Below are positions 22,966 through 34,508 of a stretch of 64,000 nucleotides of DNA, one piece after another. The notes beneath the pieces were generated by a model. The model made no database searches, was not told the DNA's origin, and saw only the letters and a program-made list of their open reading frames with translations. This stretch comes from Cryptomeria japonica (taxonomy: Eukaryota; Streptophyta; Pinopsida; Cupressales; Cupressaceae): the NCBI RefSeq assembly GCF_030272615.1, contig NC_081408.1:764664173-764728172 (forward strand). Reading direction: 5' to 3'. Each line of letters starts with the position of its first letter. The stretch's first letter is position 1. Position numbers and translations under genes: made by a program.

Positions 22966-24803
22966 TGATGCTCTGCAAAAAGGATTAGAAAATCTATTTG
23001 ATGGCAACACACACAAGAGCACAAGAAACAAACGTTAGTGTTAGCAACAAAAGATTATCCTAAACAGGCATATCAAGAGAGATATTAAGCATGAAATAGA
23101 AAGCATATAAACATAAAATGAAATAGCTAATCAAGATGCTCATAGTTGCTCCTCCCTTGTTCCTCTCCTCTCCAAGTCCCAAATGAGTGTAGCTCTCAGC
23201 AGCTTTTTGCACTATGGATGCTTATGGAGGATTGAGATTTAATACTAAGCTTCAAATATGAAATGAAAAGCTAAATACTATGCTAGAGTAGATAGTGATG
23301 CTATGAAAAAGCTCTATGCTAATGCCAGTATAACAACAATACTCTAAAATGCTTCTCTTTTTGCTTGAGGAGAAGGGTTCTATTTATAGAAGAAATAGGG
23401 AAATGAAGGGTTAAGATTGAATGGTTTAATCAAGGGCCAAGTTTGAAAGTTGGGGATCCATGTGCACAATTGGCACCAATAAAATGGTGACAAGTGTCAA
23501 CATAGGATTGGGTTGAGAGAAGAGGTTGGAGGCATTAAAGGCCTGAGAAGACCTCATGGTTATCTAGAAGGTAAGGGTCAAGTCCAAATTAAGATTACCC
23601 ACTGGATTAGGAGTTAATCCAAGGATAAACCTTTGTGCAAATGATTAAGAGATAATCATGGTCAAAGCATTAATGACCTGATGAGACCCTTGGGTTGGGT
23701 AGAGGTTGAGTCAAAACAAATGTTTTAACCATGTGGGAGGGTTGAATTAACCATTAATGGTTATTGGAGACTTTGGGGATTAAGTGGTTGAAGGTTGAAA
23801 GCTTTCAAAGGTTATCCAAGACTTTGAGGGTTAATTTGTTGAACACACAAAGCATTAATTGCTTTTCAAAGACTTTGGAGTCTTTGAGAAGTGACTCCAA
23901 TTTGCTTAGGAATGTGACAATATTTAGGGGATGGATTAGGCTAATTAGGAAGGGTTTAGAAGAATCTAGAAGGGGTTTAGGCATACAAGTGGATTTTGTA
24001 GGAAAATGCAAGTGGGAGAAATTTTGGTATTTTCAATTAAAATAAAATCATTTATTTCAATTAAATGGTGTAATTTGCATTTGGATAAATATTCAAATAA
24101 ATATTAATTTATTTAAATGAGAAAAATGAAGATAAAGCATTAAAATGCTTGAAGACTTTGAGGGAAACCATTAAAGGCTTGAAGACTTTAAGGAAGGAAG
24201 CCATCAAGTTTGAAGACTTTAAAGCCATCAAGTTTGACTACTTTAAGGGAAACCATTAAAGGTTTCAAGTGGGTGAGGATAAATAGGATTTTAAATAAAT
24301 AATTTATTTAAAATAGTTGTGCAACTTGCTTTTGTAGGAAAATACAAGTGGGTGGAGGATAAAGGTGATTTAAATAAATTATTTATTTAAAATAATTGTG
24401 CAACTTGCATTTGTAGGAAAATGCAAGTGGGTAGAGGATAAAGGTGATTTAAATAAATGATTTATTTATTTAAATGTGAGAGGTGGGATCTTGGGGGATT
24501 TAAATAAATATTAATTTATTTAAATGTGAGAGGTGGGATTTTGGGGGATTTAAATAAATATTAATTTATTTAAATGTGAGAGAAGATTTAATTAAACAAA
24601 TATGATTTATTTATTTAATTAATGGTATGAATTTGGTTAAGTGAATTAAATCAAATAAATTGAATAATTTATTTAATTAATAGGAGAAGAGGGTTAAGAT
24701 GAATTAATTAAATATTAATTTAATTAATTATTAATTGATGGTTAAATAATCAAATAAATACTAAGTATTCATTTAATTAAGTGGACAGATTTATGTGACT
24801 ACA
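22966..24803 (-). repeat. 3' LTR of T1
   Basis: Plus-strand ends are TGATGCTCTG and GTGACTACA. It contains a TATA box (TATAAATA on the minus strand, 23381-23388), giving about 1.4 kb of U3 and about 0.4 kb of R-U5. U3 holds tandem ~70-bp units (24290-24480) and AT palindromes (for example 24498-24525). The open frame at 23764-24045 is non-coding LTR sequence. Confidence 0.97.
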
Positions 24804-24816
24804 TTTGCCCCTCTTT
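24804..24816 (-). promoter_or_regulatory. Polypurine tract of T1
   Basis: The minus strand reads AAAGAGGGGCAAA directly before the 3' LTR start TGTAGTCAC. Confidence 0.9.
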
Positions 24817-27227
24817 GAGACGGTGCAGTTTATCGCGTCGTTTCAAAGAAAGAAAAATAGGTGTGAAGAAATGCCCCATAAAATGTAAATTTAATGGGTG
24901 GTATGCCCCCTCGAGAGATGGGCCGAATTTTTTTTGAAAAATCGGGCGATCTCTCGAAAAAGAATGAAAAGCGGAGGGGAGGTAGAATAGAAGAAATTAG
25001 AACTAATGATGAAAGAATGGGAGAAAAATAGAGTGAATGCGGAGAAACAACAAGCCAGCAAGTACCCTGAGGTCATGCAAGAGATACATAGCAGATGTAG
25101 TGTGGGGTTTGGATTGATGCTATACAATTGATCAAAATTGGTTGGATAATCTGGTGCAATCGGTTTAATTGCCCTGGTCAAGTCAAAGCATGACAGTTGA
25201 TGTCAGTTGGTCGCTTGAACATGATAAAGTCTGAGTAAGTGAATCAAAGTGACCTGATGGTGACTTAGACAATTGATGTAATTGCTCGATGAAGTCAAGG
25301 TATATGAAGAAAAATACTCGTTGAGACGTAGATAATTGATGTAATTGTCCATTGGATTGTGTTTGATTGGTTGATCAATTGATAGGATGTGCGTGTGATG
25401 GATGGTTGTGGGGAATCATGGTAGCCCCGTTGAGACTAGGTCATTATGATAAATGCCTGATGTAGTCTAGGATTACCATAATCGATTACCTGTTGAGACC
25501 CGAAGATACTTGATCAGAGTATCTGTTGATAGTCTAGGTGTGTGTGAGACGATGTATCTGTGCAGATAGAGTAACTTTCTTGACTTATTGGATGACTTAG
25601 GATAGGAAACACAATCCCTCCTATTTAGAGATGGATGGTGATGAACATGGCTTGATTAAGTTGATTAGGACACGATGTAGGGTATGTGATGGTGATGATC
25701 AAGATAAGGAGGGTGAGGGGGGATTTGATGTTAGATAGAAGAAATGGAGGACTAGGACCGAGTCCTATGGAAGAAGATGAGTAAAATAGAGTATGCATTA
25801 TTATGACTATGTATGCATGATATGCAGCTATTATGAATGTATGGATGGATGGAATGCAACGAAATGCAATATATACAGATGAGATGGAATGACGATCCAT
25901 GGTGCTTTATTTTCATCATTGAGCTTTAAAATGTTGTAAGAAAATACAAGCAACTTGACATAAAGATTCAAGATGACCAAAGTATTTCTTACATGGATTT
26001 TTATATAGCAAGTTAATACAAGCAACTTGATATAATGGATCAAGTTGACCTGAGTATTGCTTGCGGAACAGACAAGGATTATCTCCTTTCATGCATGACT
26101 TGGATCGTCCTCCTTGATCTTAGGCTGATCATATCCTGAGACAAGTGCATACCGTAATAAGAGATAAAACCTTTATCCAGTTTGGATGAGGTAGGAGGAA
26201 CCAAAGAAAGAGAATTGTACCTGCAAACAAACAATATATACATAAAGAATAAAGAATAAGGATCCTTGGTAATGGTGCATGCCCATATGGTCGAGGTATA
26301 CGCTGTAGTCAGCAAGCCGTAATGATCTATGACTGCATTTTGCATAAGATCATGTAGCTTGGTGAACTTCCCACGTAGACACCATTAGTACATGCCCCAG
26401 TACTTCATCGGAAATAATGCACAAACGATACAAAACAATGCTGAAAGATCCCGATACAGATAAACAAATGATTATACTCATAAATCAACCAAGTATTTGA
26501 TAGATTAACATAATTTTCTTGTCAAAGAAAATGTCATCTTGTCTTTGTTTTGATAAGGAAGGATGCATCCTTGTTTAAGACAGTTTGGATTGTTGATGTT
26601 GATTGTGTTGGTCGAGTGATAAGTGGTCATTTGTGTGAGTATTTTGTATCTGATCGGATGAATATGTACAAGGTGTTGTCATGTTTTTTTGGGTGATTTT
26701 CGATGGTTTTTTGATGTTTTTGGATTTTGTGTAATAGTTTTTGAATGTTTGTGGATTTTGCGAGACATTTTTGAATGTTTTTGTATTTTGCGAGACATTT
26801 TTTGAATGTTTTTGCCAATGAATCACCAGTAATGTAGAATCCACTTCCATCATCTAGATTGTAAGGGCATTGCCCCCAAGTTGGACATGATTTATGAAAA
26901 AGCAGGATGCTAGACGCATGAAGTACTTTCTTGGATGACAGATCAAATAACAAGCCATGGTTAGATGGATGGATGTGTGTATGTATGAATGTGATCGCAA
27001 CGAGCGTGAAAGATACTGGAGCCATTGCCTTTACGAGTGGCGCCTGTTTGCCAGGTTTTCACCATCGCACTTACCCAAGGTGCCACCGGAGTGGTTGTTC
27101 ACCGTTTGGATGCATGATTTTTCTTTACTTTTTTTTTGTTTTGAATGGTTTTGTATTTTCTTTAGGACATTTTCTGAATGTTTTTGATATTTTCTGATAT
27201 GTAGGGGAGCTTGATGCTCTGTACAGC
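24817..27227 (-). other. 3' untranslated region of T1
   Basis: About 2.4 kb between the pol stop and the PPT with no convincing gene on either strand. It contains many short diverged phrases (AATTGATGTAATTG, GTTGAGAC). About 120 nt after the pol stop (27031-27109) is a block shared with T2, listed separately. Confidence 0.8.
27031..27109 (-). promoter_or_regulatory. Conserved 3' untranslated block shared by T1 and T2
   Basis: On the minus strand: AACGGTGAACAACCACT, then CGGTGGCACCTTGGGTAAGT, then ATGGTGAAAACC. It aligns closely with the plus strand at 60058-60140 of T2 and lies at the same distance (~120 nt) after the pol stop. Function unknown; an RNA signal is inference. Confidence 0.6.
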
Positions 27228-30200
27228 TTATGTGTAAAACTGTTTGAGGTGCATGCTATTGATTGGATCTGCGAGCGGTTCTCCTTCTGAAGTAGCCAAC
27301 TGATATGCCCCGGACCCGAATACAGCAGTGACAACATATGGGCCCAGCCAGTTTGATTCAAACTTGCCTTGATGTTCTCTATTTGGTTGGTTACGAGGAT
27401 TTTCTCGAAGAACAAGATCACCTACCTCAAATGTACGAGATCTAACTCGGTGATTGTAACTTCTACTCATGCGCTGCTGATAGGCTTTGAGGTGATTGTA
27501 TGCAGCTTGTCGCTTCTCATCTAGTAACTCTAAGTCTTGAAGACGGGATACTCTGTATGCTTCATCATCGATGAGATTGTGCAATGAAACTCGTAAGGAT
27601 GGTATCTCGACCTCAATAGGTAAGATAGCTTCAGCACCATAGACCAATGAATAAGGAGTTGCACCTGTAGGGGTCCGAATGCTAGTTCGATATGCCCATA
27701 GCGCTGGATTCAATTGAACATGCCAATCACGGTCGACATCATTGACTGTCTTCTTTAGGATCCTCAATATGTTTTTATTGGATGCTTCGGCCTGACCATT
27801 GCCTTGTGGGTAATAGGGAGTGGAAAAGCGGTGTTGGATATGAAATTTCTCACAAAGCTCACGGACATCCTGATTTTTGAAAGGAAGACCGTTATCTGTG
27901 ACAATGGACATGGGCACACCATACCGGCAGATGATGTAATTGAGGATGAATGAGGCGATCTTCTTGCCGGTGACTTGGGTAAGTGGAACAGCTTCGATCC
28001 ACTTGGTGAAATATTCGGTGGCGGTAATAATGAATTTATGGCCATTGGATGAAGATGGATGGATTTTACCCACAAGATCAAGACCCCATTGACAAAAAGG
28101 CCACGGTGTTGTGATTGGTTGTAGTTCTTGAGCTGGTGCATGTATTAGGTCGCCATGAACTTGACATTTTTTGCACTTCTTGACAAAGTAGTAGGAATCC
28201 TTTTCCATAGAGGGCCAATAGTATCCAGCTCGCATGATCTTCTTGGCTAGTGATGGACCACTTGAGTGAGTCCCGCAAATTCCTTCATGTACCTCTTCCA
28301 AAGCCTTTGTTATCTCACCTTGTTCCAGACATCGAAGGAGAGTACCATCAAGACCGCGTCGGTATAGGGTTTCGGCAATAATGGTATATCGAGCAGTTTG
28401 GCGAATGAAGGTTTTACGTTGGTTATTTGATTGGTTGGGAGGAAGGGTGTGATCACGGAGATAAGTGTAGAACTCACCATACCATGGGGATTCAGAACCG
28501 ACAAGGCGACATATCATTTCGGATTCAGGGATATCATAAGCGGGAATCCAAAGTTGTTCTACCAAGAACTCGTAGCGTGTTGAATTCTGTGGAAGATCTA
28601 GTAGAGATGCGATGGTAGCCATAGCGTCAGCAGCTCGATTCTGATCTCTTGGTATCTGCTCAAAAGTGATAGTAGTAAATGATGTCTTTAGATTGTCCAC
28701 CATTTGCTTGTATGGCATGAGTTTATCATCTTTGGTCTGATACTCATCTGTTGCTTGTCGAATGACTAGTTGGGAATCGCCATATACTTGCAGTTCTTTT
28801 AATTTCCATTGTATGGCTAATCTGAGTCCTGTGATCAAGGCCTCATACTCTGCTATGTTGTTTGTGCATGGAAATGTGAGCCTGTAAGACTTCGGGATGC
28901 TATCACCTTGAGGTGTGATAAACAGAATGCCTGCCCCCGAGCCGTGCCTAGTGTATGAACCATCAAAGTATAATTTCCATGACTGTGCTTCTGTAATCAT
29001 GAATATCTCTTCATCTGGAAAATTGGAAATGAGAGGATGATCGCCTATGAGAGGTGCATCAGCCAATTGATCTGCAATGACCTGACCTTTGATAGCTTTA
29101 CGGTCCACATACTCGATGTCGAATTCACTTAGAATCATTACCCAATTAGCTAAGCGACCTGTCAATGCTGCTTTGTTAAGTAAATACTTGAGTGGATCAA
29201 TCTTTGCAATGAGTTGCACCTTGTGTGTTAACAGATAGTGCCTCAGTTTAGTGGCTGCCAAGATTACTGCTAGGCAAGCTCGCTCAATAGGTGTGTAATT
29301 GAGTTCATAGCCCACCAGTGTGCGAGAGATGTAGTAAATAGCACACTCTTTTCCTTCTGCATTATGTTGTGCCAGTAGTACACCCAATGCTGTACTTGTT
29401 GCTGAGATATAGAGCAATAATGGTCTACTTGGATCTGGTGGCATCAGCAATGGTGGATTTATGAGATAGTCTTTAAGCGCCTGAAATGCTTGCTGGCATC
29501 TATCATCCCACTGAAAGCGGATGTTCTTGTGTAGCAGGTGTGTGAATGGGTGACACTTATTAGCCAAATGTGCAATGAATCTGCGGATAGATTGAAGCCG
29601 TCCTTGTAGTGTTCTTAGCTGACTGATATTCTTTGGAGGTGGCATGTCCATTATTGCCTTAACCTTTGCTGGATCGACCTCAATACCTTTGCTTGAGACA
29701 ATGTATCCTAGAAGCTTCCCGGAGGTCACTCCGAAGACACATTTCTTTGGGTTGAGTCGAACATGGTACTGTTCCAATCTATCAAAGATTTTATCTAAGA
29801 TGTGAAGATGTCCTTCTCTAGTAAGTGATTTTGCTAGTAAATCATCCACATAATCTTCCATTATAGTATGCATCATGTCATGGAAGATGGTGGTCATTGC
29901 TCTTTGATAGGTCGCTCCTGCATTCTTTAGACCAAAAGGCATTACATTCCAGCAGTATGTGCCCCATGGACATGTGAAGGCTGTCTTATGTTGCTCCTCT
30001 GGTGTGATCTTTATTTGATTGTATCCTGAAAAGCCATCCATGAGTGAAAGCATGGCATGTCCTGCTGTCAAATCTACTATGATGTCAATATTTGGTAGAG
30101 GGAAGTCATCCTTAGGACATGCTTTATTTAGATCTCTAAAGTCTGTACAAATGCGGATGCCCCCTTTTGGTTTGCCAACTGGCACAATATTGGAGATCCA

Positions 30201-33200
30201 TTCTGCATAATCAATTGGTCTAATGAAACCAACATCCAGGAGTTTCTTGAGTTCTATTTTGACTAGCACGGCAATCTGAGGATGCATCTTACGAAGCTTC
30301 TGCTTGACAGGTTTGGCTCCTTTTGCTACTGTGAGATGATGCATGACTAAATCAGGATCAAGCCCAGGCATGTCTGCATATGACCATGCAAAGTTGATCT
30401 GACGCTGTTGGAAGAACTCTATAAATTGAGGCTGTTCCTCTGGAGTGAGAAGAGATGCCAGATGTATGATATGAGGATTTTCAGGAGTCCCCACATTGTA
30501 TTCTTTGGTCTCCTCAATGAGGATCATTGATCGTTCCTGTTGTGTATTAGCAGGGAGAATGTCAAACCCTTCATCCTCAGGCGCCTCAGAGAGGTTTTCA
30601 CCGTTGGATACGCTCTTTCTTTTTACTTTTGTTGGATCAAACAGTGCCACAGTGTGGTTTTCACTGGAAGATCCATGTTTTAATGTTATATTTTTGCAGC
30701 TGAAGGGTTTGGCATCCGCCCCGAAGTATGCTGCGCTATTAAGTTCAATGGCGAATCCAGCTTTGTGATCCCCGCTTGGTAGATTATCCCTTAATTCCAA
30801 AAAGTCAATGATAGCCTCATCATTTTGGAAGAGGTCAAGACATGGGGGATTTGGTTGGTTCCATTCGATGAGTTTAGGGTGGATAATGGGCATTACTTCA
30901 TCGATTAAGTTAAGTGCGGGAGATGTATCAGTGAGGGTTAAGACAGTGTGGTGAAGGTCGTTGATGGTACTCTCCCTGTCAGAATCAGGCGTAGGATGAG
31001 ACGTAGGGTCTGTGGAAGATGTTTCCAGCTCAGGTACCCAAGTGGTCTTTATCTGTGCTTCTCCGTAAACAGGGATGTCTTTGCGGGGTGGAGGTGGTGA
31101 TGTGTCTTCCTCATCTGAAGTGTTAAGTTGCACTGAATCGAATTCCCACTCATGTGAGTCGGTCTCTGAATCACTCTCCAGCATTCGATTGCTATACCAT
31201 ACTGGGATGTCTTTGGAGTTAAACACGACAGGTGTGATTGGTTTATGTATCCTTGTAGTGATCGGTGCTGCAGGAATTGTGATGGGGTTTAATGGATTTG
31301 TCACTGGAAGTATCGGTAATGGTGACTCAGTGGCTTCTGCTGGAACTATTGGTGCCATAGATGCTGCTGCGGGTTCCAATATAGTTGCTGCTACAAATGG
31401 TGTTGCTGATAGGATTACTGGTTCGTTTGATGGGATGAGTGACATTGGTGATGGTGGAGTTGTGAGCCTTGAGGGGGCAGTGGGGATAGTGCTTGATGGT
31501 GCTTTGATTATGAAAGGTATCCTCTTTGCAGTAGGTGGGCAAAATGGTTTGCTGGGTTTTCCTTTGAATCTGAGTTTAGGAAGGATCTCTTTTTCAAAGC
31601 CAAGGCCTGTATTACCTTTGGGCTTGAACTCTGGCAGCAGCGGTTCATGTCGTCCTTGTTTGCAGTATCCCAAAGCACTCTGACCATCATACCCCATTCT
31701 TTGCATAATGAGGAGGCCTTTACCATACTGTTCCGTAGGAAGTGTAACTCGCGGTATGTCAGTGGTGATGGGATCTTTATAGATCCATTCCGCTAGGTCC
31801 TTATCTTGTGTCTCTTCCTCTTGACTCTTTCCAAGGATGAAAGGCGTTAAGGCACATGCAGGCGTGTTTAGTGGTTGCTGGAGTAACTGCTGTGGTTTAC
31901 CATGTGTTCTAGGAGAAGTAGGCATTTGTCCCACACAAAAGAGCTGACTCAAGTTGTATTCTCCAGGACCTTCCTCTGTGACTTTCATCTTAAGCTTTTC
32001 TTGCTTGGGTATAGGAGTGTTTGAACTGGCAAGAGAGGCGGGATTTACATATGATGTGGAGGAAATGGCTTCCCTATTATTAGGAACAGTAATTTCTGGT
32101 TGATGGCTGATATTATGGCAAAATGCAAAGGGATTTGCATCGCCCAGGATTGTGATCTCTGCACCATTATGTGGGAACTTGATACATTGATGGTAGGTAG
32201 ATGGAACGGCTTGCATGGCATGTATCCAAGGTCTCCCTAATAATAGATTATATGGCAGAGGAAGGTCCAGAACCTGACAAGTGATGTGCTTTACCACGGG
32301 GCCCACTCGGATTGGTAGTACCACAGCTCCTTTGGATGAACGCTCTGCATCATCATAGGCCTTGATGGTGATCTTCTTGCGAGGATCCACTGATTCTACT
32401 GCATAGCCCAATGCTGTGACCAACTGTAGTGTGCAAATGTTTAGGCCTGCTCCATTATCAATCAAGACTCGCTTGATCCTGTGTTGGTTGACAAAGCCTT
32501 CAATGTGGAGTGAGGCGTTATGAGGTTGCTGGAAGGAAGAGTTATCACTTTCAGAAAAAGTGAGACAAGGTGATGACTTTAGACTTCCAACCATGGCTTG
32601 AAATTGGTCCGTGTTCAGGTTTGCAGGGACTGACGCCTCTTGGAGTGCTTGATCCAAGATTGTTTTATGAGAGGGTGACAGACGCAATAGTTCCAAGATG
32701 GATATAAGTGCAGGGGTTTTGTCTAATTGTTCCACAAGATTGTACTGCTTTGGGATGGAGGTGGTGCCTTGTGGAGCTGCCTTGATGGTGACCTTGCCAC
32801 GACGTGTAACAACATTGCAATGTGAGGTGGGATTTTTGAAGGTGATAGTTGCAATTTGTTCGCTGGCATCATACAGGTGATTGACAGTGTAGTTATACGC
32901 AGCTTGCGTATAATCAGTGGTATCAGGACCTCGTCTAGACGTGGAAGGACCCCTTTGATCTTGTGATGGAAGTGGATTTTTGAACATCTGATGATCATTA
33001 TTGGTTGTTTTTGGGTCATGTCCTTCAATTTCAATTTCTCCTCGGTCAATAAGATCCTGAATGAGATCTTTCAATCGATGACAATTACTTGTCTTATGTC
33101 CTCTTCCTTGATGGAACTCACAATGTTCAGTATCCTTCCACCATGCTGGTTTGACTTGGGGCTCATAATTTGATAACTTAGGTAGAGTGATCAAATTCTG

Positions 33201-34508
33201 AGAAATAAGTTGTCGCATCACCGTTTCAATGGGTTCCCCTAAGGGAGTGTATGTGCATTTTTGTTTTTGTGGACGGGGTCTTGGTTCATCATGAGATGTG
33301 ATGCGACCTTGATTGGGAAGAACATTTGTGTTATTTTGAGGTGGAGGATTTTGTCCTGCAAATCGAACCACAGGTTGTGCATTTTGGATAGTTCGAGCAT
33401 CCACAACTCCATCGTTGACGATATTCTTATTCTTGTTCCAGAAGTTCGGTTTATCACTATTGAAGCGCGGGCGAGGACCATCTTTGGGTTCATTAAAGAT
33501 TTTGATGAGTCCTTTTTTGATGAGTGCCCTTTCACATTTTATACCCTTGGTGATCATATCGTTAAAAGAGTCTGTGTCTTTGACATCCAGGTGAAATTCC
33601 ATTTCTTCGTTTAAGTTGGAAATGAAAATTTCCACTAGTTCTCGTTCAGGTAACTGAAGAGAACGTCTGCTAGACATTTGGCGCCATCGTTGCAGGAATA
33701 CTGCGAATAATTCACCTGGTTTTTGTTTGGTGTTGCATAGATCAGCCATGGTGATGTCGCGTTCAATATTATAAGAGTAATGAGATAGGAACTTCTGGAT
33801 GAGTTCCTCAAATGTTCTAATGCCACCTGGAAGTCGGGAAAACCATGATGTGGTTGTTCCTCCCAAGCTTTGGGGAAAAAGGCGCATTAGGTATGTGTCC
33901 TCATAAGCTACTTCAAGACAAGCAGAATGAAATTCTCGGACATGATCACGGGGATCCCCCTTTCCTCTATATTTTTCAAATTTGGGTGTTTCAAACCCGC
34001 GTGGAAAGGGTGGCATATAAAGATTCCTATCAAACGGATAGGGACAGATGTCGTTAAGTGAAAATTGATTGGTCTTAACACCACTATGAAGTTGTTGGGC
34101 GAGATTCGCGACTTGTTGCCGCAACATCTCCATTTCATTTGGAAGAGGAGGTGGTGGGTTACCTCGAGGGATGTTATATCTGATGGGATCTCTACGTCTT
34201 TCCTCCTCATGGCGACTTTGTCTTTCTGATGCTTGTCTTAATTGGGCAAGATCAAAGTCTGAGGGGAGTTTGGCTCCTTCTTGAGCAAGTCTTAAGAAGT
34301 GAGCATCCGCATTGCTCCTGAGAATTTCATCAAATAATCTGTTAAAGTGAGGGTTATGCTGAACCCTTTCGATTGTTGAAGGAGTGGGACTACTTGGGTT
34401 TTCATCATTTACATTTCCTCCAAGTGCTTCTTGAAATTCATTGAGGTTGTCCTCTTCTTCCTCAATTTCTATTTCTCGTTGCCTTGATCGCGATCGGGTT
34501 TGAGCCAT
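27228..34508 (-). CDS. Gag-Pol polyprotein of Tat-lineage gypsy element T1
   Basis: An uninterrupted 2426-residue frame from ATG at 34508. Approximate domains: Arg/Glu-rich N terminus (1-150); retrotransposon gag (185-300; MRLFPQSLGGTTTSWF); atypical knuckle CEFHQGRGHKTSNCH (~465); aspartic protease LIDNGAGLNICTL (~683), with Asn-Gly-Ala where Ser/Thr-Gly-Ala is usual; a G-patch-like segment (~930-975, YGKGLLIMQRMGYDGQSALG). Reverse transcriptase spans 1390-1640 with catalytic YVDD at ~1552. RNase H is at ~1700-1780. A second, archaeal-type RNase H is at ~1840-1955 (LYFDGSYTRHGSGAG, AEYEAL, GDSQLV). Integrase has a His-His-Cys-Cys zinc finger (~2070-2115) and DDE core (~2140-2240; TDNGLPF, YYPQGNGQAEASNK). 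The tail GDLVLRENP follows, with no chromodomain. The product would be cleaved by its own protease in cytoplasmic particles; integrase acts in the nucleus. Confidence 0.97.
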   Translation of the reverse strand: MAQTRSRSRQREIEIEEEEDNLNEFQEALGGNVNDENPSSPTPSTIERVQHNPHFNRLFDEILRSNADAHFLRLAQEGAKLPSDFDLAQLRQASERQSRHEEERRRDPIRYNIPRGNPPPPLPNEMEMLRQQVANLAQQLHSGVKTNQFSLNDICPYPFDRNLYMPPFPRGFETPKFEKYRGKGDPRDHVREFHSACLEVAYEDTYLMRLFPQSLGGTTTSWFSRLPGGIRTFEELIQKFLSHYSYNIERDITMADLCNTKQKPGELFAVFLQRWRQMSSRRSLQLPERELVEIFISNLNEEMEFHLDVKDTDSFNDMITKGIKCERALIKKGLIKIFNEPKDGPRPRFNSDKPNFWNKNKNIVNDGVVDARTIQNAQPVVRFAGQNPPPQNNTNVLPNQGRITSHDEPRPRPQKQKCTYTPLGEPIETVMRQLISQNLITLPKLSNYEPQVKPAWWKDTEHCEFHQGRGHKTSNCHRLKDLIQDLIDRGEIEIEGHDPKTTNNDHQMFKNPLPSQDQRGPSTSRRGPDTTDYTQAAYNYTVNHLYDASEQIATITFKNPTSHCNVVTRRGKVTIKAAPQGTTSIPKQYNLVEQLDKTPALISILELLRLSPSHKTILDQALQEASVPANLNTDQFQAMVGSLKSSPCLTFSESDNSSFQQPHNASLHIEGFVNQHRIKRVLIDNGAGLNICTLQLVTALGYAVESVDPRKKITIKAYDDAERSSKGAVVLPIRVGPVVKHITCQVLDLPLPYNLLLGRPWIHAMQAVPSTYHQCIKFPHNGAEITILGDANPFAFCHNISHQPEITVPNNREAISSTSYVNPASLASSNTPIPKQEKLKMKVTEEGPGEYNLSQLFCVGQMPTSPRTHGKPQQLLQQPLNTPACALTPFILGKSQEEETQDKDLAEWIYKDPITTDIPRVTLPTEQYGKGLLIMQRMGYDGQSALGYCKQGRHEPLLPEFKPKGNTGLGFEKEILPKLRFKGKPSKPFCPPTAKRIPFIIKAPSSTIPTAPSRLTTPPSPMSLIPSNEPVILSATPFVAATILEPAAASMAPIVPAEATESPLPILPVTNPLNPITIPAAPITTRIHKPITPVVFNSKDIPVWYSNRMLESDSETDSHEWEFDSVQLNTSDEEDTSPPPPRKDIPVYGEAQIKTTWVPELETSSTDPTSHPTPDSDRESTINDLHHTVLTLTDTSPALNLIDEVMPIIHPKLIEWNQPNPPCLDLFQNDEAIIDFLELRDNLPSGDHKAGFAIELNSAAYFGADAKPFSCKNITLKHGSSSENHTVALFDPTKVKRKSVSNGENLSEAPEDEGFDILPANTQQERSMILIEETKEYNVGTPENPHIIHLASLLTPEEQPQFIEFFQQRQINFAWSYADMPGLDPDLVMHHLTVAKGAKPVKQKLRKMHPQIAVLVKIELKKLLDVGFIRPIDYAEWISNIVPVGKPKGGIRICTDFRDLNKACPKDDFPLPNIDIIVDLTAGHAMLSLMDGFSGYNQIKITPEEQHKTAFTCPWGTYCWNVMPFGLKNAGATYQRAMTTIFHDMMHTIMEDYVDDLLAKSLTREGHLHILDKIFDRLEQYHVRLNPKKCVFGVTSGKLLGYIVSSKGIEVDPAKVKAIMDMPPPKNISQLRTLQGRLQSIRRFIAHLANKCHPFTHLLHKNIRFQWDDRCQQAFQALKDYLINPPLLMPPDPSRPLLLYISATSTALGVLLAQHNAEGKECAIYYISRTLVGYELNYTPIERACLAVILAATKLRHYLLTHKVQLIAKIDPLKYLLNKAALTGRLANWVMILSEFDIEYVDRKAIKGQVIADQLADAPLIGDHPLISNFPDEEIFMITEAQSWKLYFDGSYTRHGSGAGILFITPQGDSIPKSYRLTFPCTNNIAEYEALITGLRLAIQWKLKELQVYGDSQLVIRQATDEYQTKDDKLMPYKQMVDNLKTSFTTITFEQIPRDQNRAADAMATIASLLDLPQNSTRYEFLVEQLWIPAYDIPESEMICRLVGSESPWYGEFYTYLRDHTLPPNQSNNQRKTFIRQTARYTIIAETLYRRGLDGTLLRCLEQGEITKALEEVHEGICGTHSSGPSLAKKIMRAGYYWPSMEKDSYYFVKKCKKCQVHGDLIHAPAQELQPITTPWPFCQWGLDLVGKIHPSSSNGHKFIITATEYFTKWIEAVPLTQVTGKKIASFILNYIICRYGVPMSIVTDNGLPFKNQDVRELCEKFHIQHRFSTPYYPQGNGQAEASNKNILRILKKTVNDVDRDWHVQLNPALWAYRTSIRTPTGATPYSLVYGAEAILPIEVEIPSLRVSLHNLIDDEAYRVSRLQDLELLDEKRQAAYNHLKAYQQRMSRSYNHRVRSRTFEVGDLVLRENPRNQPNREHQGKFESNWLGPYVVTAVFGSGAYQLATSEGEPLADPINSMHLKQFYT

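Noticed and set aside
23764-24045. 93-codon plus-strand ORF, repeated at 38027-38308
   Set aside because: It lies inside both T1 LTRs and is duplicated only because the LTRs are; no protein family is recognisable.
24817-27227. Antisense accessory ORF in T1 comparable to T2's
   Set aside because: Only short frames occur in T1's 3' region and none resembles PMD.
31075-31683. 202-codon plus-strand ORF rich in Gly/Val/Ser
   Set aside because: It is an antisense shadow of a Pro/Thr/Ser-rich part of T1 Gag-Pol with no domain of its own.
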